A DNA stretch of 64,000 nt from Chloroflexi bacterium UBA6077 (GCA_002436065.1 DIXP01000105.1:104092-168091), one strand, 5' to 3'; counted from the first letter of the stretch, positions 1-10,306 are shown. Notes: a model not told the origin generated them from the sequence alone. Translations and numbers: made by a program.

Positions 1-1
1 G

Positions 2-1006
2 CGAGCATTTGAGGAGCTGGGCCACCAGATCATTCCTTTCGACGAGCAGACCATCCGCGAGTACCTTTCACCTTGGTTGGCCCACCGAGTAGGTCATCGG
101 GCCACCATCGGCAGTTTGGCCTTAAGACGAGCGGGGTCAAAGCGATGGAACGAGCGCCTGCTCAAAGCATTCCGGGAGACCAAGCCTGATCTCGTGCTTG
201 TTCTCAAAGGTGACTTTCTCATGCCGGAGACAGTGCGGGCCATTGATGAAAGAGGAACAAGGGTATTCATCCTTCATCCGGACAACCCGTTCCCCCCGCA
301 CAACAATAATCGCCCTGAAACTCTACCAACCGCCCTAGAGTGCAGCGTCTACTTGATTTGGAGTCGGTCGCTGATCGGTCGTCTCAAGTCTCTTGGTGTC
401 AAACAGGTGGAGTACCTACCTTTCGCCTGGGATCCTCACGTGTTTACCGCGCGCGAATCCTGGTGCGAGCAGAAGTGTGACTATGACACCGTCTTCATAG
501 GTGGTTGGGACAGAGAACGAGAGACGTGGCTCTCCCCGATGGCCAAGTCCTTCGATCTCAAGATATGGGGTCCAGACTATTGGAAAACGCGGACTCGACT
601 AGGCAGCCCATTGCGTCGATGTTGGCAGGGCAGTGCCATCTGGGGAAGAGAGGCGAGCCACGTATTGCAGCGGTCCAAGATCGCCATCAACATCTTTCGC
701 CGCCAGAATCTGCCAGATGGTGTAATCATGAGGACATTTGAGCTGCCTGGCTGCGGTTGCTTCCCCCTGTCCACGCGCTCAACCGGGGCACTGGAGATCT
801 TTCCCGAGGGCGAAGCAGCGGCTTACTTCAGCACTCCTGAGGAACTCCACGATCAAACAGCGCGTTACCTAGTTGATGAAGAAACACGGCTGAGGATAAG
901 CAAGAGTGCCCACTCCATTGTAGCGAGCAAGCATACCTATCTGCACCGCGCGAGGCAGATCCTGTCTATCTTTGACGAAGTCTCCCCCGCAGCTCCGTCA
1001 CGTTAA
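2..1006 (+). CDS. CgeB-like glycosyltransferase, 5' end cut by the window
   Basis: Probable sugar transferase of the CgeB/GT4-like type acting on a surface glycan in the cytoplasm. The frame is open from base 2, and the codons before the TTG at 77 read like protein (RAFEELGHQIIPFDEQ), so the true start lies upstream of the window. FIGGWDRER near the middle and RTFELPGCGCFPLS followed by EIFPEGEAAAYF in the C-terminal half are the nucleotide-sugar-binding pattern of CgeB-like proteins. It heads a run of plus-strand glycan genes. Donor and acceptor cannot be read from sequence. Confidence 0.8.
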   Translation, partial: RAFEELGHQIIPFDEQTIREYLSPWLAHRVGHRATIGSLALRRAGSKRWNERLLKAFRETKPDLVLVLKGDFLMPETVRAIDERGTRVFILHPDNPFPPHNNNRPETLPTALECSVYLIWSRSLIGRLKSLGVKQVEYLPFAWDPHVFTARESWCEQKCDYDTVFIGGWDRERETWLSPMAKSFDLKIWGPDYWKTRTRLGSPLRRCWQGSAIWGREASHVLQRSKIAINIFRRQNLPDGVIMRTFELPGCGCFPLSTRSTGALEIFPEGEAAAYFSTPEELHDQTARYLVDEETRLRISKSAHSIVASKHTYLHRARQILSIFDEVSPAAPSR

Positions 1007-1092
1007 CCATTGGTCCGTCCCTCAGGCAATGCCCAAGCCATCAAGTGTGGTGGCCTATTCGAGAGACCAGACAATGAAGGTACTGTAGTAAT

Positions 1093-2229
1093 TTGAAGGT
1101 GACCATCGTAGTACACGGAAAGTATCACGCATTCCATCTCGCAGCGGAGCTCGAGCGGCGCGGTTCGCTGCACAGAGTCATTTCGGGGTACCCGCGCTTC
1201 CGGCTAAGGAACAGCGGCGTCCCCCACCAGAAGCTGATCACGTTGCCTGTCTCGCAGCTCATCAGACACGGTTTGGCGCGGACAGGCCGTCGTGTTCCAC
1301 CAGCGGTGAACTGGCTGCTTCTCAACCTGTTCGACATTCAGGCAAGCCACCGCCTCGATCCCTCCGACATCGCCGTAATATGGCCGGATTGTGCTCAGCG
1401 CACGATTAGAGCAGCGAAGTCCCGAGACGCTTTGGTTGTCCTGGAAGCAGGCTCCAGCCATATCACCTATCGCCAGACACTCCTACAGGAGGAATACCAA
1501 CGCTTCAGAATTCCATACGCGCCAATCGATGCCAGAGTCCTCCGATCCCACCTGGCTGAGTATAAAGTAGCCGACTACATCTCGGTACCAAGCGCCTTCG
1601 TACAGGACAGTTTTCTTGAGATGGGCACCCCCAGTACGAAAATACTACGCATCCCTTACGGCGTTGACCTGTCCAGGTTTCGAGCACTGCCACGGGAAGA
1701 TAACACCTTTCGCATACTCTACTGCGGAACCATCTCTCTGCAGAAGGGCGTTCAATACCTGGTGCGCGCTTTCACGGAGTTGGGACTACCAGACGCCCAA
1801 CTCTGGCTGGTAGGCTCTACTACGTCAGAGATTATCTCAGTATTGGAGCACTACAAGAACCCGCGCATTGTTATCAAGAGCCGCAAGAACCAACAAGACC
1901 TCCCCTGGTACTATTCGCAAGCAGACATCTTTTGCCAGATGTCTATCCAAGAGGGGCTGAGTATGGTCATTGCTGAAGCTATGGCTTGCGGGCTTCCAGT
2001 CATATGCACGACCAACACTGGAGGGTCGGAACTTCTCCAGGATGATGTAGAGGGGTTCATCATTCCGATTCGTGACGTTGATGTGTTGAAGGAGCGAATA
2101 CTCCTGCTGTACAAAGACAAGACCAAACGCGAACAAATGGGCAGAGCTGCCTTAGCTAGAGCGAAGGAAGCTACCTGGAATATATACGGCGACAGGTGCG
2201 TCGAAGCGTACGAGCGGATTCTGAACTGA
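1093..2229 (+). CDS. GT4 family glycosyltransferase
   Basis: A 378-residue GT-B fold retaining glycosyltransferase. The C-terminal domain begins near residue 206 (LYCGTISLQKGVQYL), and the donor-binding E-x7-E signature lies near 284 (QEGLSMVIAEAMACGLPV). The N-terminal half is the acceptor-side Rossmann domain (KVTIVVHGKYHAFHLAAELE). The TTG at 1093 is chosen because the ATG at 1074 runs into a stop after four codons. The gene follows the CgeB-like gene by 86 bp in the same direction. The sugar is unknown. Confidence 0.85.
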   Translation: MKVTIVVHGKYHAFHLAAELERRGSLHRVISGYPRFRLRNSGVPHQKLITLPVSQLIRHGLARTGRRVPPAVNWLLLNLFDIQASHRLDPSDIAVIWPDCAQRTIRAAKSRDALVVLEAGSSHITYRQTLLQEEYQRFRIPYAPIDARVLRSHLAEYKVADYISVPSAFVQDSFLEMGTPSTKILRIPYGVDLSRFRALPREDNTFRILYCGTISLQKGVQYLVRAFTELGLPDAQLWLVGSTTSEIISVLEHYKNPRIVIKSRKNQQDLPWYYSQADIFCQMSIQEGLSMVIAEAMACGLPVICTTNTGGSELLQDDVEGFIIPIRDVDVLKERILLLYKDKTKREQMGRAALARAKEATWNIYGDRCVEAYERILN

Positions 2230-2293
2230 GCACGACTTCATAAATATGCTTTCTGAGTAGGACTACACTCAACTCGACAGGTGGTTTCACACA

Positions 2294-3811
2294 TTGTGGG
2301 GTCGAATCAGCAAGGGTCTGGCTGCCATTTTCTTTGGCCAAGCGCTAGTAATCGCAGCTAATGTATTGCTAGTGCCCCTTTATCTCGGCAGTTGGTCTCC
2401 TACCCTATATGGGGAATGGCTGGCCTTATTCTCTCTTGTTAGTTATCTATCAACACTCGACCTAGGCATGAATATGGCTGTGACTAATCAACTCACCCAG
2501 ACTTATGCCTGTGGAAAGTTAGATGAGTACGCTCGTTACCAGCATTCAGCGACTGCCTTTTACGTCTTCGTTGCTGTGACTGGAAGCATACTGCTGGCTG
2601 TGGCAGTCTGCATCTTGCCACTTGCCACATGGATGGGATTACGCGAGGTCTCAGCGATTGATGCAGCCTGGGTAGCTTGGTTGCTGGGGATCCAACTCTT
2701 GTTGTCTTTGGTGGCAGGACTGATTGCAGGAGTCTACCGCACTACAGGCGATCTCGCCAAGTCCCAATGGACAAACAACTGCCAGCGTACTCTGCTCTTC
2801 GCTTCCATCACGGCTGCGCTGGCGCTCGGCGGGGGAGTAGTGGCTGTAGCAGCGGTGCAGATCTGGCCATTGGTGCTGGTATCACTGTTAGCGACCTGCG
2901 ACATTCGGCGACGGTATCATACTCTTCTACCTGGACTCTCCAGAGTCAGCCTGTCGGCAATCCGCGATCTACTGGGCCCGAGTCTGTTCTTCTTTCTAAT
3001 AATGCTCGCAAACGGACTCACTCAGCAAGGACCCATATTGCTGGTCTCTTCGGCCATGGGAGGCGCTGCAGTGGCCATGCTAGCTGTATCAAGGACTCTG
3101 ACCAACTTGATCCGACAGACAGTCGGTGCTTTCAACAGCGCCCTGTGGCCAGACATCACTCGACTGGAAGCATCTGGGAATCTCACCCAATTGCGCACCT
3201 TGCACCATTTGCTTGTAGTCAGCTGCAGCACGCTGTGCGTCGTGTTGGCCGTTGTGCTCTGGTATCATGGGGCGGAAATCATTCGCGTATGGACAGGAGG
3301 CAAGTTGGAGCCTGATTCGACACTCCTTCGACTCTTAGTTGTTCAATTGGTGATGCAGTCGCCGTGGATAGCTAGCTCTACGTTTTCGGCAGCAGCTAAT
3401 CGCCACCGGATACTCGCGCGGAGCTACCTAATTTCGGGGATTGTTGGCCTTGCCGTGACAGCCATCTTGCTGGGCAGGATTGGAATATGGGCCGTACCCG
3501 TAGGACTTATGTTGGGTGAAGCCATGGCCTGTTACCATTTCGTTGTCAGGGACACTTGCAGACTTATTGGACAAGAGTATGGTACATTCATCATCCAGTT
3601 CTGGCGGGGGATGGCCATTGTAACGGTCGGGGCGATGGCAGTGGGATGGGCCTCTCAGCAGACAATTCCCGGCCCTTTTCTCATTCGCTGGACTGGTACC
3701 GGGGTGGTCACGTCCGCGACTGCCATCATCGTCGCGTGGACTGCCTGGCTTACTCGGGAAGAGCGGATGATCTTGCTGCTCTCATTGCGAAACGTCGCAT
3801 GTCGCAAGTAG
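2294..3811 (+). CDS. Wzx-like polysaccharide flippase (MATE/MOP superfamily)
   Basis: A 505-residue polytopic membrane protein with about twelve to fourteen hydrophobic segments and no soluble domain. The N-terminal pattern (LVIAANVLLVPLYLGSW, then YGEWLALFSLVSYLSTLDLGM) is typical of Wzx/RfbX-type flippases, which move undecaprenyl-linked repeat units across the cytoplasmic membrane. It starts at a TTG 64 bp after the GT4 gene. A Wzy-like polymerase lies downstream at 6046, so a Wzx/Wzy export pair is present. Base composition is low in GC compared with the genes after 10.3 kb. Confidence 0.85.
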   Translation: MWGRISKGLAAIFFGQALVIAANVLLVPLYLGSWSPTLYGEWLALFSLVSYLSTLDLGMNMAVTNQLTQTYACGKLDEYARYQHSATAFYVFVAVTGSILLAVAVCILPLATWMGLREVSAIDAAWVAWLLGIQLLLSLVAGLIAGVYRTTGDLAKSQWTNNCQRTLLFASITAALALGGGVVAVAAVQIWPLVLVSLLATCDIRRRYHTLLPGLSRVSLSAIRDLLGPSLFFFLIMLANGLTQQGPILLVSSAMGGAAVAMLAVSRTLTNLIRQTVGAFNSALWPDITRLEASGNLTQLRTLHHLLVVSCSTLCVVLAVVLWYHGAEIIRVWTGGKLEPDSTLLRLLVVQLVMQSPWIASSTFSAAANRHRILARSYLISGIVGLAVTAILLGRIGIWAVPVGLMLGEAMACYHFVVRDTCRLIGQEYGTFIIQFWRGMAIVTVGAMAVGWASQQTIPGPFLIRWTGTGVVTSATAIIVAWTAWLTREERMILLLSLRNVACRK

Positions 3812-3838
3812 AATGACAATCCAGCAGGAGATGGCGAG

Positions 3839-4663
3839 TTGAGAAGATCTCCGGCGGTATCACCCTATAGGGCTCCATACAGACTATACGACACTAATAT
3901 CCCTCAGGTCATGGCCCTAGATTGGATTCGGCCGCATTCCCGAGTGCTGGAAGTTGGCTGCGCATCCGGGAGGGTGTCGAAGCTGCTTGTTAACAACTTA
4001 GACTGTTCTGTGGTTGGTATAGAAATCGATCCCGATTTGGCCACGGAAGCGAGGTACTCTTGCGAGAAAGTAGTAGTCGGTGACATAGAGAACGAGGAGA
4101 TCTGGGCTAGCGTTTGTGGGGACTACGACTATGTCCTATTTTTCGATGTCCTCGAGCACCTCAAGGACCCATGGAAGGCGCTCCGCGCGACGCGGCAACA
4201 CTGCTTCGGGGGATTGGACACCAAGCTTATTGGGGCGATACCAAACACTCTTGTATGGCACACGCGGGTCGAGTTCCTTCTGGGCAACTTCGAGTATCGC
4301 TCCGGCGGCACGCTTGATCGAGGCCATTTGAGGTTCTTTACTCCCCCCAGCACGCGTGACATGCTTCAATTAGCCGGCTTCGATGTCCTTCAGTTCGAGG
4401 TTAGCTGGCACATGCCGATCCTCAGTTGGCTTTACTCCAAATGGATGTGTCTCGGACACCCCTTGGCGGCGCAGCGGCTACGGGAGAAAGTGGGGTGGGC
4501 ATCGCCAGCCTTTCCGCTCCTACGCACGCTTTCGCCAGCGGATGATCCCCGATTAGTCAAGCTGGTGAATCGGGTGCTGGGCCTACCGGCGCAGGCGTTG
4601 CCAGGCCTATTCGGGAACCATTCCATTTTCCTATGCGGCGCTACGGCGGGGGAGATGCAGTAA
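3839..4663 (+). CDS. class I SAM-dependent methyltransferase
   Basis: A 274-residue methyltransferase of the Methyltransf_11/23 type. Motif I is VLEVGCASGRVSKLL near residue 35, the acidic residue ending beta-2 is in VVGIEIDPD, and motif IV-like YDYVLFFDVLEHLKDP follows. The C-terminal part (RGHLRFFTPPSTRDMLQLAGF) resembles the sugar or lipid methyltransferases found in glycan clusters. It starts at a TTG 27 bp after the flippase. A likely role is methylation of a sugar in the repeat unit; the target is not determinable here. Confidence 0.8.
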   Translation: MRRSPAVSPYRAPYRLYDTNIPQVMALDWIRPHSRVLEVGCASGRVSKLLVNNLDCSVVGIEIDPDLATEARYSCEKVVVGDIENEEIWASVCGDYDYVLFFDVLEHLKDPWKALRATRQHCFGGLDTKLIGAIPNTLVWHTRVEFLLGNFEYRSGGTLDRGHLRFFTPPSTRDMLQLAGFDVLQFEVSWHMPILSWLYSKWMCLGHPLAAQRLREKVGWASPAFPLLRTLSPADDPRLVKLVNRVLGLPAQALPGLFGNHSIFLCGATAGEMQ

Positions 4664-4984
4664 AGGAAGTCGAACAACTCCCCATCGCAGCTGCACCATG
4701 AAGCCAAGGACCTTAAGTGCCGCCTGCGATTGACAAGTCGAGTGAAACTCACACTGGATCAAGTTCAAGATGACTCCTACTCGGGCGTCATCAGCCAAAA
4801 ACCGCCGTACTTGCGCCTTGTAGAGGCAGGCCAAGCGGCAAGTTCATCGCCAAGATGTCGCAATCCGTCCAAGCAGTGCGGGCCTGGCAGGAGCGTCTAT
4901 GGCCGTGCATATCATGGCAATGCCTGTTGCGTGTCTTCGCCGCTCCTAGAATCACCATAATGACTTGGATTTGGGCCAATAGTA
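4664..4984 (+). other. gene-free stretch between methyltransferase and GT2 genes
   Basis: About 320 bases with only short unconvincing frames. The segment 4754-4774 reads CTGGATCAAGTTCAAGATGAC, which resembles (reverse complement) the dispersed GTCATCCTGAACTTG-type palindromic repeats found in many bacterial genomes; this is the only recognisable element. No promoter could be placed with confidence. Confidence 0.4.
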
Positions 4985-6046
4985 ATGCCGAAAGTCAGTA
5001 TAGTCACCGCCTCCTACAACCATAAGCGATTCCTTCCTGAACGCATACGTTCCATTCTGCGGCAGACCTACGCAGATTTCGAGTGGATCATCGTCGAAGA
5101 CAGTTCGACCGACGGGAGCTTGGCCGTGCTTCAGCAGCTTGAAACTGAGGATTCACGGGTCAGGCTTTACGTTAACGGACAAAATCGTGGCATGGCTTGG
5201 ACCACTCAGTCTGCAATACAACGATCCTCTGGCGAGTACGTCTACCGTGCTGAGAGTGACGACGTATGCCACCCACGATTCCTGGAGAGCATGGTTCGGG
5301 TGCTGGACGATCATCCTCAAGTTGGGTTTGTCTACTGCCGTGCCCTTAATATGGATGCAAATGGCAACGTCTGGGGTGGGCGCAACCAGGGAAGACACGA
5401 CTTCGTATCGCCGGGTACAGATTTCTTCCGATCTCTTATCCTCGGCAACTTCGTGCCTGGCCCAAACATCGTCTTCTCACGCATCGCCCATGATCGAGTC
5501 GGCGGGTTTGATGTTGGCCGGTTCCGGGTAGCGTGCGACTGGCATTTCTCCCTCCGAATGTGTCTCCACTCCGATGTGGGCTATGTAGCTGAGCCTCTCG
5601 GCTATCACCGCGTACACTCAGATAATCTGAGCGGAGCATTAGGGAGAACCTACGATCTCGACTTGCTCTTTCATGAGTCCTACGAACTCCTTGAAGACGT
5701 ATTTGGGTCAGTCCCACAGGAACACTCAGAACTTCAGAAGTTGAGGCCGCAAGCCATGCGTCGAATAACCATTCATCATGCGGCTCCGCTCTTCACCAAA
5801 GCATTGATCGATGGCAGAGGTGGGGTGGCAAATCGCATCCTGGCTGGCGTCAAGCGGTATGACCCTGAGTCAACGAGAGGGTTAGCCTGGCCAACGGCGT
5901 GTGTCAAGAGTATCATCTTCAACTTGGCTTATTCCAACCTATATAGGCCGTTAGCTCAGGCTCTGAGTCGCCGCAGGCGCCACAGCTTCGGAGAAGAATC
6001 AACGCTATTGGACGAACGTTCTGTTGACTCAAGGATAGGCGCCTAG
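4985..6046 (+). CDS. GT2 family glycosyltransferase
   Basis: A 353-residue GT-A fold inverting glycosyltransferase. It opens with the GT2 signature VSIVTASYNHKRFLPERI. A first acidic motif appears in WIIVEDSSTDGS, and the DxD equivalent is in YRAESDDVCHPRF near residue 95. Later GGFDVGRFRVACDWHFSLRM supplies the usual C-terminal acidic/aromatic patch. It ends at 6046, where the next gene begins with a GTG that overlaps its stop by one base, so the two are translationally coupled. Acceptor and sugar are unknown. Confidence 0.88.
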   Translation: MPKVSIVTASYNHKRFLPERIRSILRQTYADFEWIIVEDSSTDGSLAVLQQLETEDSRVRLYVNGQNRGMAWTTQSAIQRSSGEYVYRAESDDVCHPRFLESMVRVLDDHPQVGFVYCRALNMDANGNVWGGRNQGRHDFVSPGTDFFRSLILGNFVPGPNIVFSRIAHDRVGGFDVGRFRVACDWHFSLRMCLHSDVGYVAEPLGYHRVHSDNLSGALGRTYDLDLLFHESYELLEDVFGSVPQEHSELQKLRPQAMRRITIHHAAPLFTKALIDGRGGVANRILAGVKRYDPESTRGLAWPTACVKSIIFNLAYSNLYRPLAQALSRRRRHSFGEESTLLDERSVDSRIGA

Positions 6047-7545
6047 TGGAACAGACTGTCAGCACAACGCCATATGTGCAGCCATCCAAGCGCATAGGTC
6101 GGATTGATTTCCTGGCGTCATCGCTCTTCGTTCTAGTCCTGGCCAGCTTGGTTGGCATCACTGCCTGCGCTGATCCTGGTGGCGTAAGCCTAGGAGACTC
6201 GCGGCTACTTTACGTCGCCAACTTGTTGGCCATTGCCCTCTTGATGTTGATTGCAGCTCGATCGATGCGCCCGACTCGCGCCACACCCGTTCCATTGTTG
6301 CACCCGCCAATGCTCATGACCGCATGGTTCTTATTCGTCATTGCGATCCCTGGCCTTGCGCTCTTCACCTATCCGGCCAACCTCCTGGCCTTGCGGCTGC
6401 CACCGGATGATTATTATGCCTATCTAGCTCCTGGCATGACCCTGTGTCTTGCTGGCCTAACGGCCCTGTGGATAGGATACAGTCTAGGGCTTACTGCCAT
6501 TCAACCCGCACGAGTCTTGCGGTTTCTTGGGGACAGGTCACCTTCGCTTCTCGCAATCCTAGCGCTATACACCCTGACTATTGCCGTGCGCCTTGCCCGC
6601 ATCATGGTGACAGGTATTGCCTTCGGGGCTGATTCGACGCATCTGGGGCCGTTGCTGCCTTTCGACCAATGGCTCAAGTACATTGAAGATAGCCGGTATC
6701 TTATCCTGGCCGTCACGGCCAGTCAGATCTTCGGCCGTCGCTGGCCATGGCCCGTCCTTGTCCTCATGGTAACGATGGAAATCTTGTACGCCTTCACCTC
6801 AGGGTTCATGAAACCCCTCCTTTGGGTGATCGTCGTTCTTCTCCTCTCCCTGGTATATCGTGGATTCAACCTCAAGAGATGCATCCCCTATCTTGTTCCC
6901 ACTGTGCTGATAGCCATAACGATAGTTCCCGTTGCCCAAGAACTGCGATTGAGTTTTCGCCAGTTTGACTCCCGATCTCCAGTCCAGGTATGGAATGCCA
7001 CGCAGGAGGCTTTCGGTTCCACTTGGGGAAAGGGCATTGGAATCGGTTGGGCAGCCTTCACACAGAAGTCTCTGCTGAGGCAAACCGAGGTCGCACAGAT
7101 GCCAGCGGTCATCCTGATGACGACACCTTCTGTGATACCCTTTGAGGGTTTCCAACAGTTTGCTGCGATACCAGCTTACGTCATTCCAAGAGCCGTCTGG
7201 CCCGACAAACCCGTCCTCTCTCGAGGCATCTGGTTCGGCATCACGTATCTGAACAATCCGACCACCACCACGACGTCCCGTGCTATGACCATTTTCGGTG
7301 AGAGTTACATCTTTGGTGGGTGGCTTGGAACCATACTGGCATCGCTCTGTCTTGGTCTATTATTGGCACTTTTGGTCCGTAGCTCTGTGGGTATAGGGCT
7401 CACATCAGTGTATATCGCTTTAGTGCCAACATTCATTGATGTAGAGAGTCAGCTAACTGTCATGACAGTCACACTCATTCAAGGACTCGCAATCTATCTG
7501 TTTCTATATTATGTTCTTACCATCAGGCTGCGAAGGTCACTATAG
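6046..7545 (+). CDS. Wzy-like oligosaccharide repeat-unit polymerase
   Basis: A 499-residue integral membrane protein with about ten to twelve hydrophobic segments and a long extracytoplasmic loop around residues 290-410 containing RQFDSRSPVQVWN, IPAYVIPRAVWPDKP and MTIFGESYIFGGW. That layout, in particular the IPR..WP.KP motif followed by a GE(S/A)Y segment, is characteristic of O-antigen/capsule polymerases that join lipid-linked repeat units on the outer face of the membrane. The GTG start overlaps the stop of the upstream GT2 gene. Wzy proteins share little sequence, so the call rests on topology, motif and context. Confidence 0.75.
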   Translation: MEQTVSTTPYVQPSKRIGRIDFLASSLFVLVLASLVGITACADPGGVSLGDSRLLYVANLLAIALLMLIAARSMRPTRATPVPLLHPPMLMTAWFLFVIAIPGLALFTYPANLLALRLPPDDYYAYLAPGMTLCLAGLTALWIGYSLGLTAIQPARVLRFLGDRSPSLLAILALYTLTIAVRLARIMVTGIAFGADSTHLGPLLPFDQWLKYIEDSRYLILAVTASQIFGRRWPWPVLVLMVTMEILYAFTSGFMKPLLWVIVVLLLSLVYRGFNLKRCIPYLVPTVLIAITIVPVAQELRLSFRQFDSRSPVQVWNATQEAFGSTWGKGIGIGWAAFTQKSLLRQTEVAQMPAVILMTTPSVIPFEGFQQFAAIPAYVIPRAVWPDKPVLSRGIWFGITYLNNPTTTTTSRAMTIFGESYIFGGWLGTILASLCLGLLLALLVRSSVGIGLTSVYIALVPTFIDVESQLTVMTVTLIQGLAIYLFLYYVLTIRLRRSL

Positions 7546-7714
7546 TCGCTCACTTGGGCAACGACAATTGGGTATACTGCAGGCTCGCCCTTGCGCTCAA
7601 GGCAATGAAACAATCCAACGCCGCATATTTTTCACCCGCCATCTGCGCAAGACAATCGCCTGAACCGCAGCCAATCCCAACAGATATCATTTGACCACGG
7701 GGGGGTAATCCAGG

Positions 7715-8923
7715 ATGACTGTGATCCTAGTTGCCGCTAATGTCTACTTCGCGGACCAACAGGGTGGTTCCTCCCGCCTCGCGTACGATTTGGCTCATGC
7801 CTTTGCGAACGAAGGTCATGAAGTATGGTACCTGTGCCAGGACATCACGCAGTCGCACCGTGACTGTGAGACCGACGGGCAAATCACAGTACTTCGATAC
7901 AGGCTTCATGGGGAGACCAGGTATCGAGCGCTCTTCCGGCATCTGCAACATGAGACTGTGGGCAGTACCGTACTACGCAAATACATGCCAAGGCCTGACA
8001 TTGTACTTGGTCACAACCCTTTACAGTACATCACAGCTCGCCGTGTATGGAATGAAGATGGATTATGGTGCTACTGCTCGCATTCACCCGCCGTTGAAGA
8101 GATGCGGATTGTCTGGCAGAATCAGGGAATCCTCGGCCGTTTCAAGCACACTTTTGGGATCGCGGCAATTCAGCGAATGGAGGCCGAGATTCTCCAGTTC
8201 TCAGATGCACTTGTTGTCGAATCGGATTACACACGCAAGTTGCTGAAAGCTAGATACGGGGGAGCCAACACTGACCGCATCGAAGTAATCCCTGGGTGGG
8301 TTGACCTCACACGGTTCCAGGTACCCAAAGAGTCCACTGCAGAAGCCAGGCAACAGCTTGGTTGGCCGATTGACCGCCCTGTGCTTTTTTCGCTGAGACG
8401 CCTTGAGCCTCGAATGGGGCTCGACAGTCTGCTCCATGCCTATAAGCTCCTGGTTGACGCTGGTCATCGGTTCCACACCGTCATTGGAGGTACAGGATCG
8501 CAGCAATCCGCATTACTGGCTCTTCGCGACCGTCTGGGTCTCGAGGCCTCAGTGACCTTCATGGGCAAGGTGCCAGACTCACTATTACCGCTGGCGTATT
8601 ATGCGTGTGACGCATCGGTTGTTCCTTCAGCTCAACTCGAATGCTTCGGACTGATTGCGCTCGAGTCAATAGCCTGCGGCACGCCTACGCTGGTGACACC
8701 AATTGGGGCTCTACCGAGTGTTGTAAGCCAGTTTCACAAGGAGTGGATCGCGCCCTCAGCTAATCCCGAGGGTATAGCAACCCTGCTGCAGCGATTCCTT
8801 GATGGGGCGTTGCCACCAATGGATAACAAGCTAACTGAAGACAGGATGGCCTACTACTCGCTGCCGCGCGCCCTCAGCCAGTACAGGAAATGCTTGAAGC
8901 TACCAGACACTCCAGTTCTATAG
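7715..8923 (+). CDS. GT4 family glycosyltransferase
   Basis: A 402-residue GT-B enzyme. The N-terminal acceptor domain carries NVYFADQQGGSSRLAYDLA. The donor domain starts near residue 225 with VLFSLRRLEPRMGLDSL. The E-x7-E motif is in LECFGLIALESIACGTP near 308. The ATG at 7715 is preceded by a G-rich tract that can serve as a ribosome-binding site. It is separated by about 170 bp from the polymerase and faces the same way, as part of the same glycan assembly group. Confidence 0.87.
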   Translation: MTVILVAANVYFADQQGGSSRLAYDLAHAFANEGHEVWYLCQDITQSHRDCETDGQITVLRYRLHGETRYRALFRHLQHETVGSTVLRKYMPRPDIVLGHNPLQYITARRVWNEDGLWCYCSHSPAVEEMRIVWQNQGILGRFKHTFGIAAIQRMEAEILQFSDALVVESDYTRKLLKARYGGANTDRIEVIPGWVDLTRFQVPKESTAEARQQLGWPIDRPVLFSLRRLEPRMGLDSLLHAYKLLVDAGHRFHTVIGGTGSQQSALLALRDRLGLEASVTFMGKVPDSLLPLAYYACDASVVPSAQLECFGLIALESIACGTPTLVTPIGALPSVVSQFHKEWIAPSANPEGIATLLQRFLDGALPPMDNKLTEDRMAYYSLPRALSQYRKCLKLPDTPVL

Positions 8924-9106
8924 ATAATCGCCCGGTGGCACAAGAGCAAGCAAGCGCTGCAGATTAATCCCTTAAGGACCACATTGGCAGTTCTATTCGC
9001 TGGCGTGCTGGCTTTTGTACGTCTTCGCACTCATAACAGTGGTGGTCGCCTACCTACGCTTGGCGACAGTGCCCTCCAAGTAAATTGATCTACTGAGTTG
9101 GTCTGA

Positions 9107-10306
9107 ATGCCAGTCAAACACTGTTCTGTACTAGTAATGACAGACTACTACGTCCCAGGCTATCGGGGAGGAGGTCCAATCCGTAGCCTGTCGAACCTTA
9201 TAGACCGCCTTGGAGAAGAGTTCAACTTCAAGGTAGTGACCAGAGATCGGGATCTTGGCGAGTCGGAGCCTTACGCGACGATTGCCCCAGACAAGTGGCA
9301 GTCTGTCGGCAACGCGGAGGTACTGTATACCTCCCCATGGAGGCTGTCTCCGTATTCTTTGCAGCGAATCATCTCCACCGCTCATCACGACATTCTGTAT
9401 CTTAACAGCTTCTTTTCCCCGCTCTTCACCATCAGTCCGCTGGTCTTGCGTAGGCTGGGTCTAATTCCTGAAGTACCAACGATCCTAGCACCCAGGGGTG
9501 AGTTCTCATCTGGGGCACTGAATATCAAGCCTCACAAGAAGCGCATCTACATGGCTTTCGCGAATTCCTCTAGGCTGTATGACGATATCACCTGGCAGGC
9601 ATCAAGCATATACGAGGAATCGGATATTCGCCTACAGGTCGGCCAGAGGGCTCGGGTAAAACAGGTTCGGGTGATGGCTGCTCCCGATCTCCCATCAACG
9701 GCCCTCGGCACTTACCCAGCAGGGAGTAAGCCAAAGAGCACCGCCGGGGTCCTGAGAGTAGCCTTTCTCTCGCGTGTGTCCCGAAAGAAGAACCTCGACG
9801 GTGCATTGAGAATGATGTCTGATCTCAGGGGCATAATCAACCTCAACATCTTCGGCCCGATCGAAGACCAAGCCTACTGGGTGAAATGCGAGAGGATTAT
9901 CCGTCAACTGCCAGGAAACGTCCGGGTGGAGTATCGGGGTGCCCTGTCACATGATAGGGTTAGCGACGCATTGTCCGAGCATGATTTGTTCTTGTTCCCG
10001 ACCAAGGGAGAGAACTTCGGGCATGTCATTCTGGAGGCTCTAGTTGCTGGTTGCCCTGTACTCCTCAGTGACCAAACACCTTGGCGTGGGTTAGAAGAGA
10101 AGGGGGTGGGATGGGACCTACCCTTGGGCCAGCCTGAGCTATTTCAGGCGGCTTTGCAGCAGTGTGTTGATATGGATGGCGAAGCCCTGCTGGCGTGGTC
10201 TCGCCGTGCGCACCAGTATGGCATAAGATGCAGCCAGAATGACGACATCCTCCGCCAGAATCGTGCACTGTTCCTAGAAAGCCTTGACCTCAAAAGTGCA
10301 AGGTAA
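9107..10306 (+). CDS. GT4 family glycosyltransferase
   Basis: A 399-residue GT-B glycosyltransferase. The N-terminus has the glycine-rich YYVPGYRGGGPIRSLSNL typical of GT4 proteins from exopolysaccharide clusters. The donor domain begins with VAFLSRVSRKKNLDGAL near residue 222, and the catalytic E-x7-E lies in GENFGHVILEALVAGCP near 304. It is the last gene of the AT-richer 5' section; the next gene starts 35 bp later in clearly more GC-rich sequence. Specificity is unknown. Confidence 0.87.
   Translation: MPVKHCSVLVMTDYYVPGYRGGGPIRSLSNLIDRLGEEFNFKVVTRDRDLGESEPYATIAPDKWQSVGNAEVLYTSPWRLSPYSLQRIISTAHHDILYLNSFFSPLFTISPLVLRRLGLIPEVPTILAPRGEFSSGALNIKPHKKRIYMAFANSSRLYDDITWQASSIYEESDIRLQVGQRARVKQVRVMAAPDLPSTALGTYPAGSKPKSTAGVLRVAFLSRVSRKKNLDGALRMMSDLRGIINLNIFGPIEDQAYWVKCERIIRQLPGNVRVEYRGALSHDRVSDALSEHDLFLFPTKGENFGHVILEALVAGCPVLLSDQTPWRGLEEKGVGWDLPLGQPELFQAALQQCVDMDGEALLAWSRRAHQYGIRCSQNDDILRQNRALFLESLDLKSAR

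Noticed and set aside
8965..9085. Possible remnant of a GT39-like N-terminus (TTLAVLFAGVLAFVRLR)
   Set aside because: Too short and lacks the acidic motif and any start signal; could be chance.
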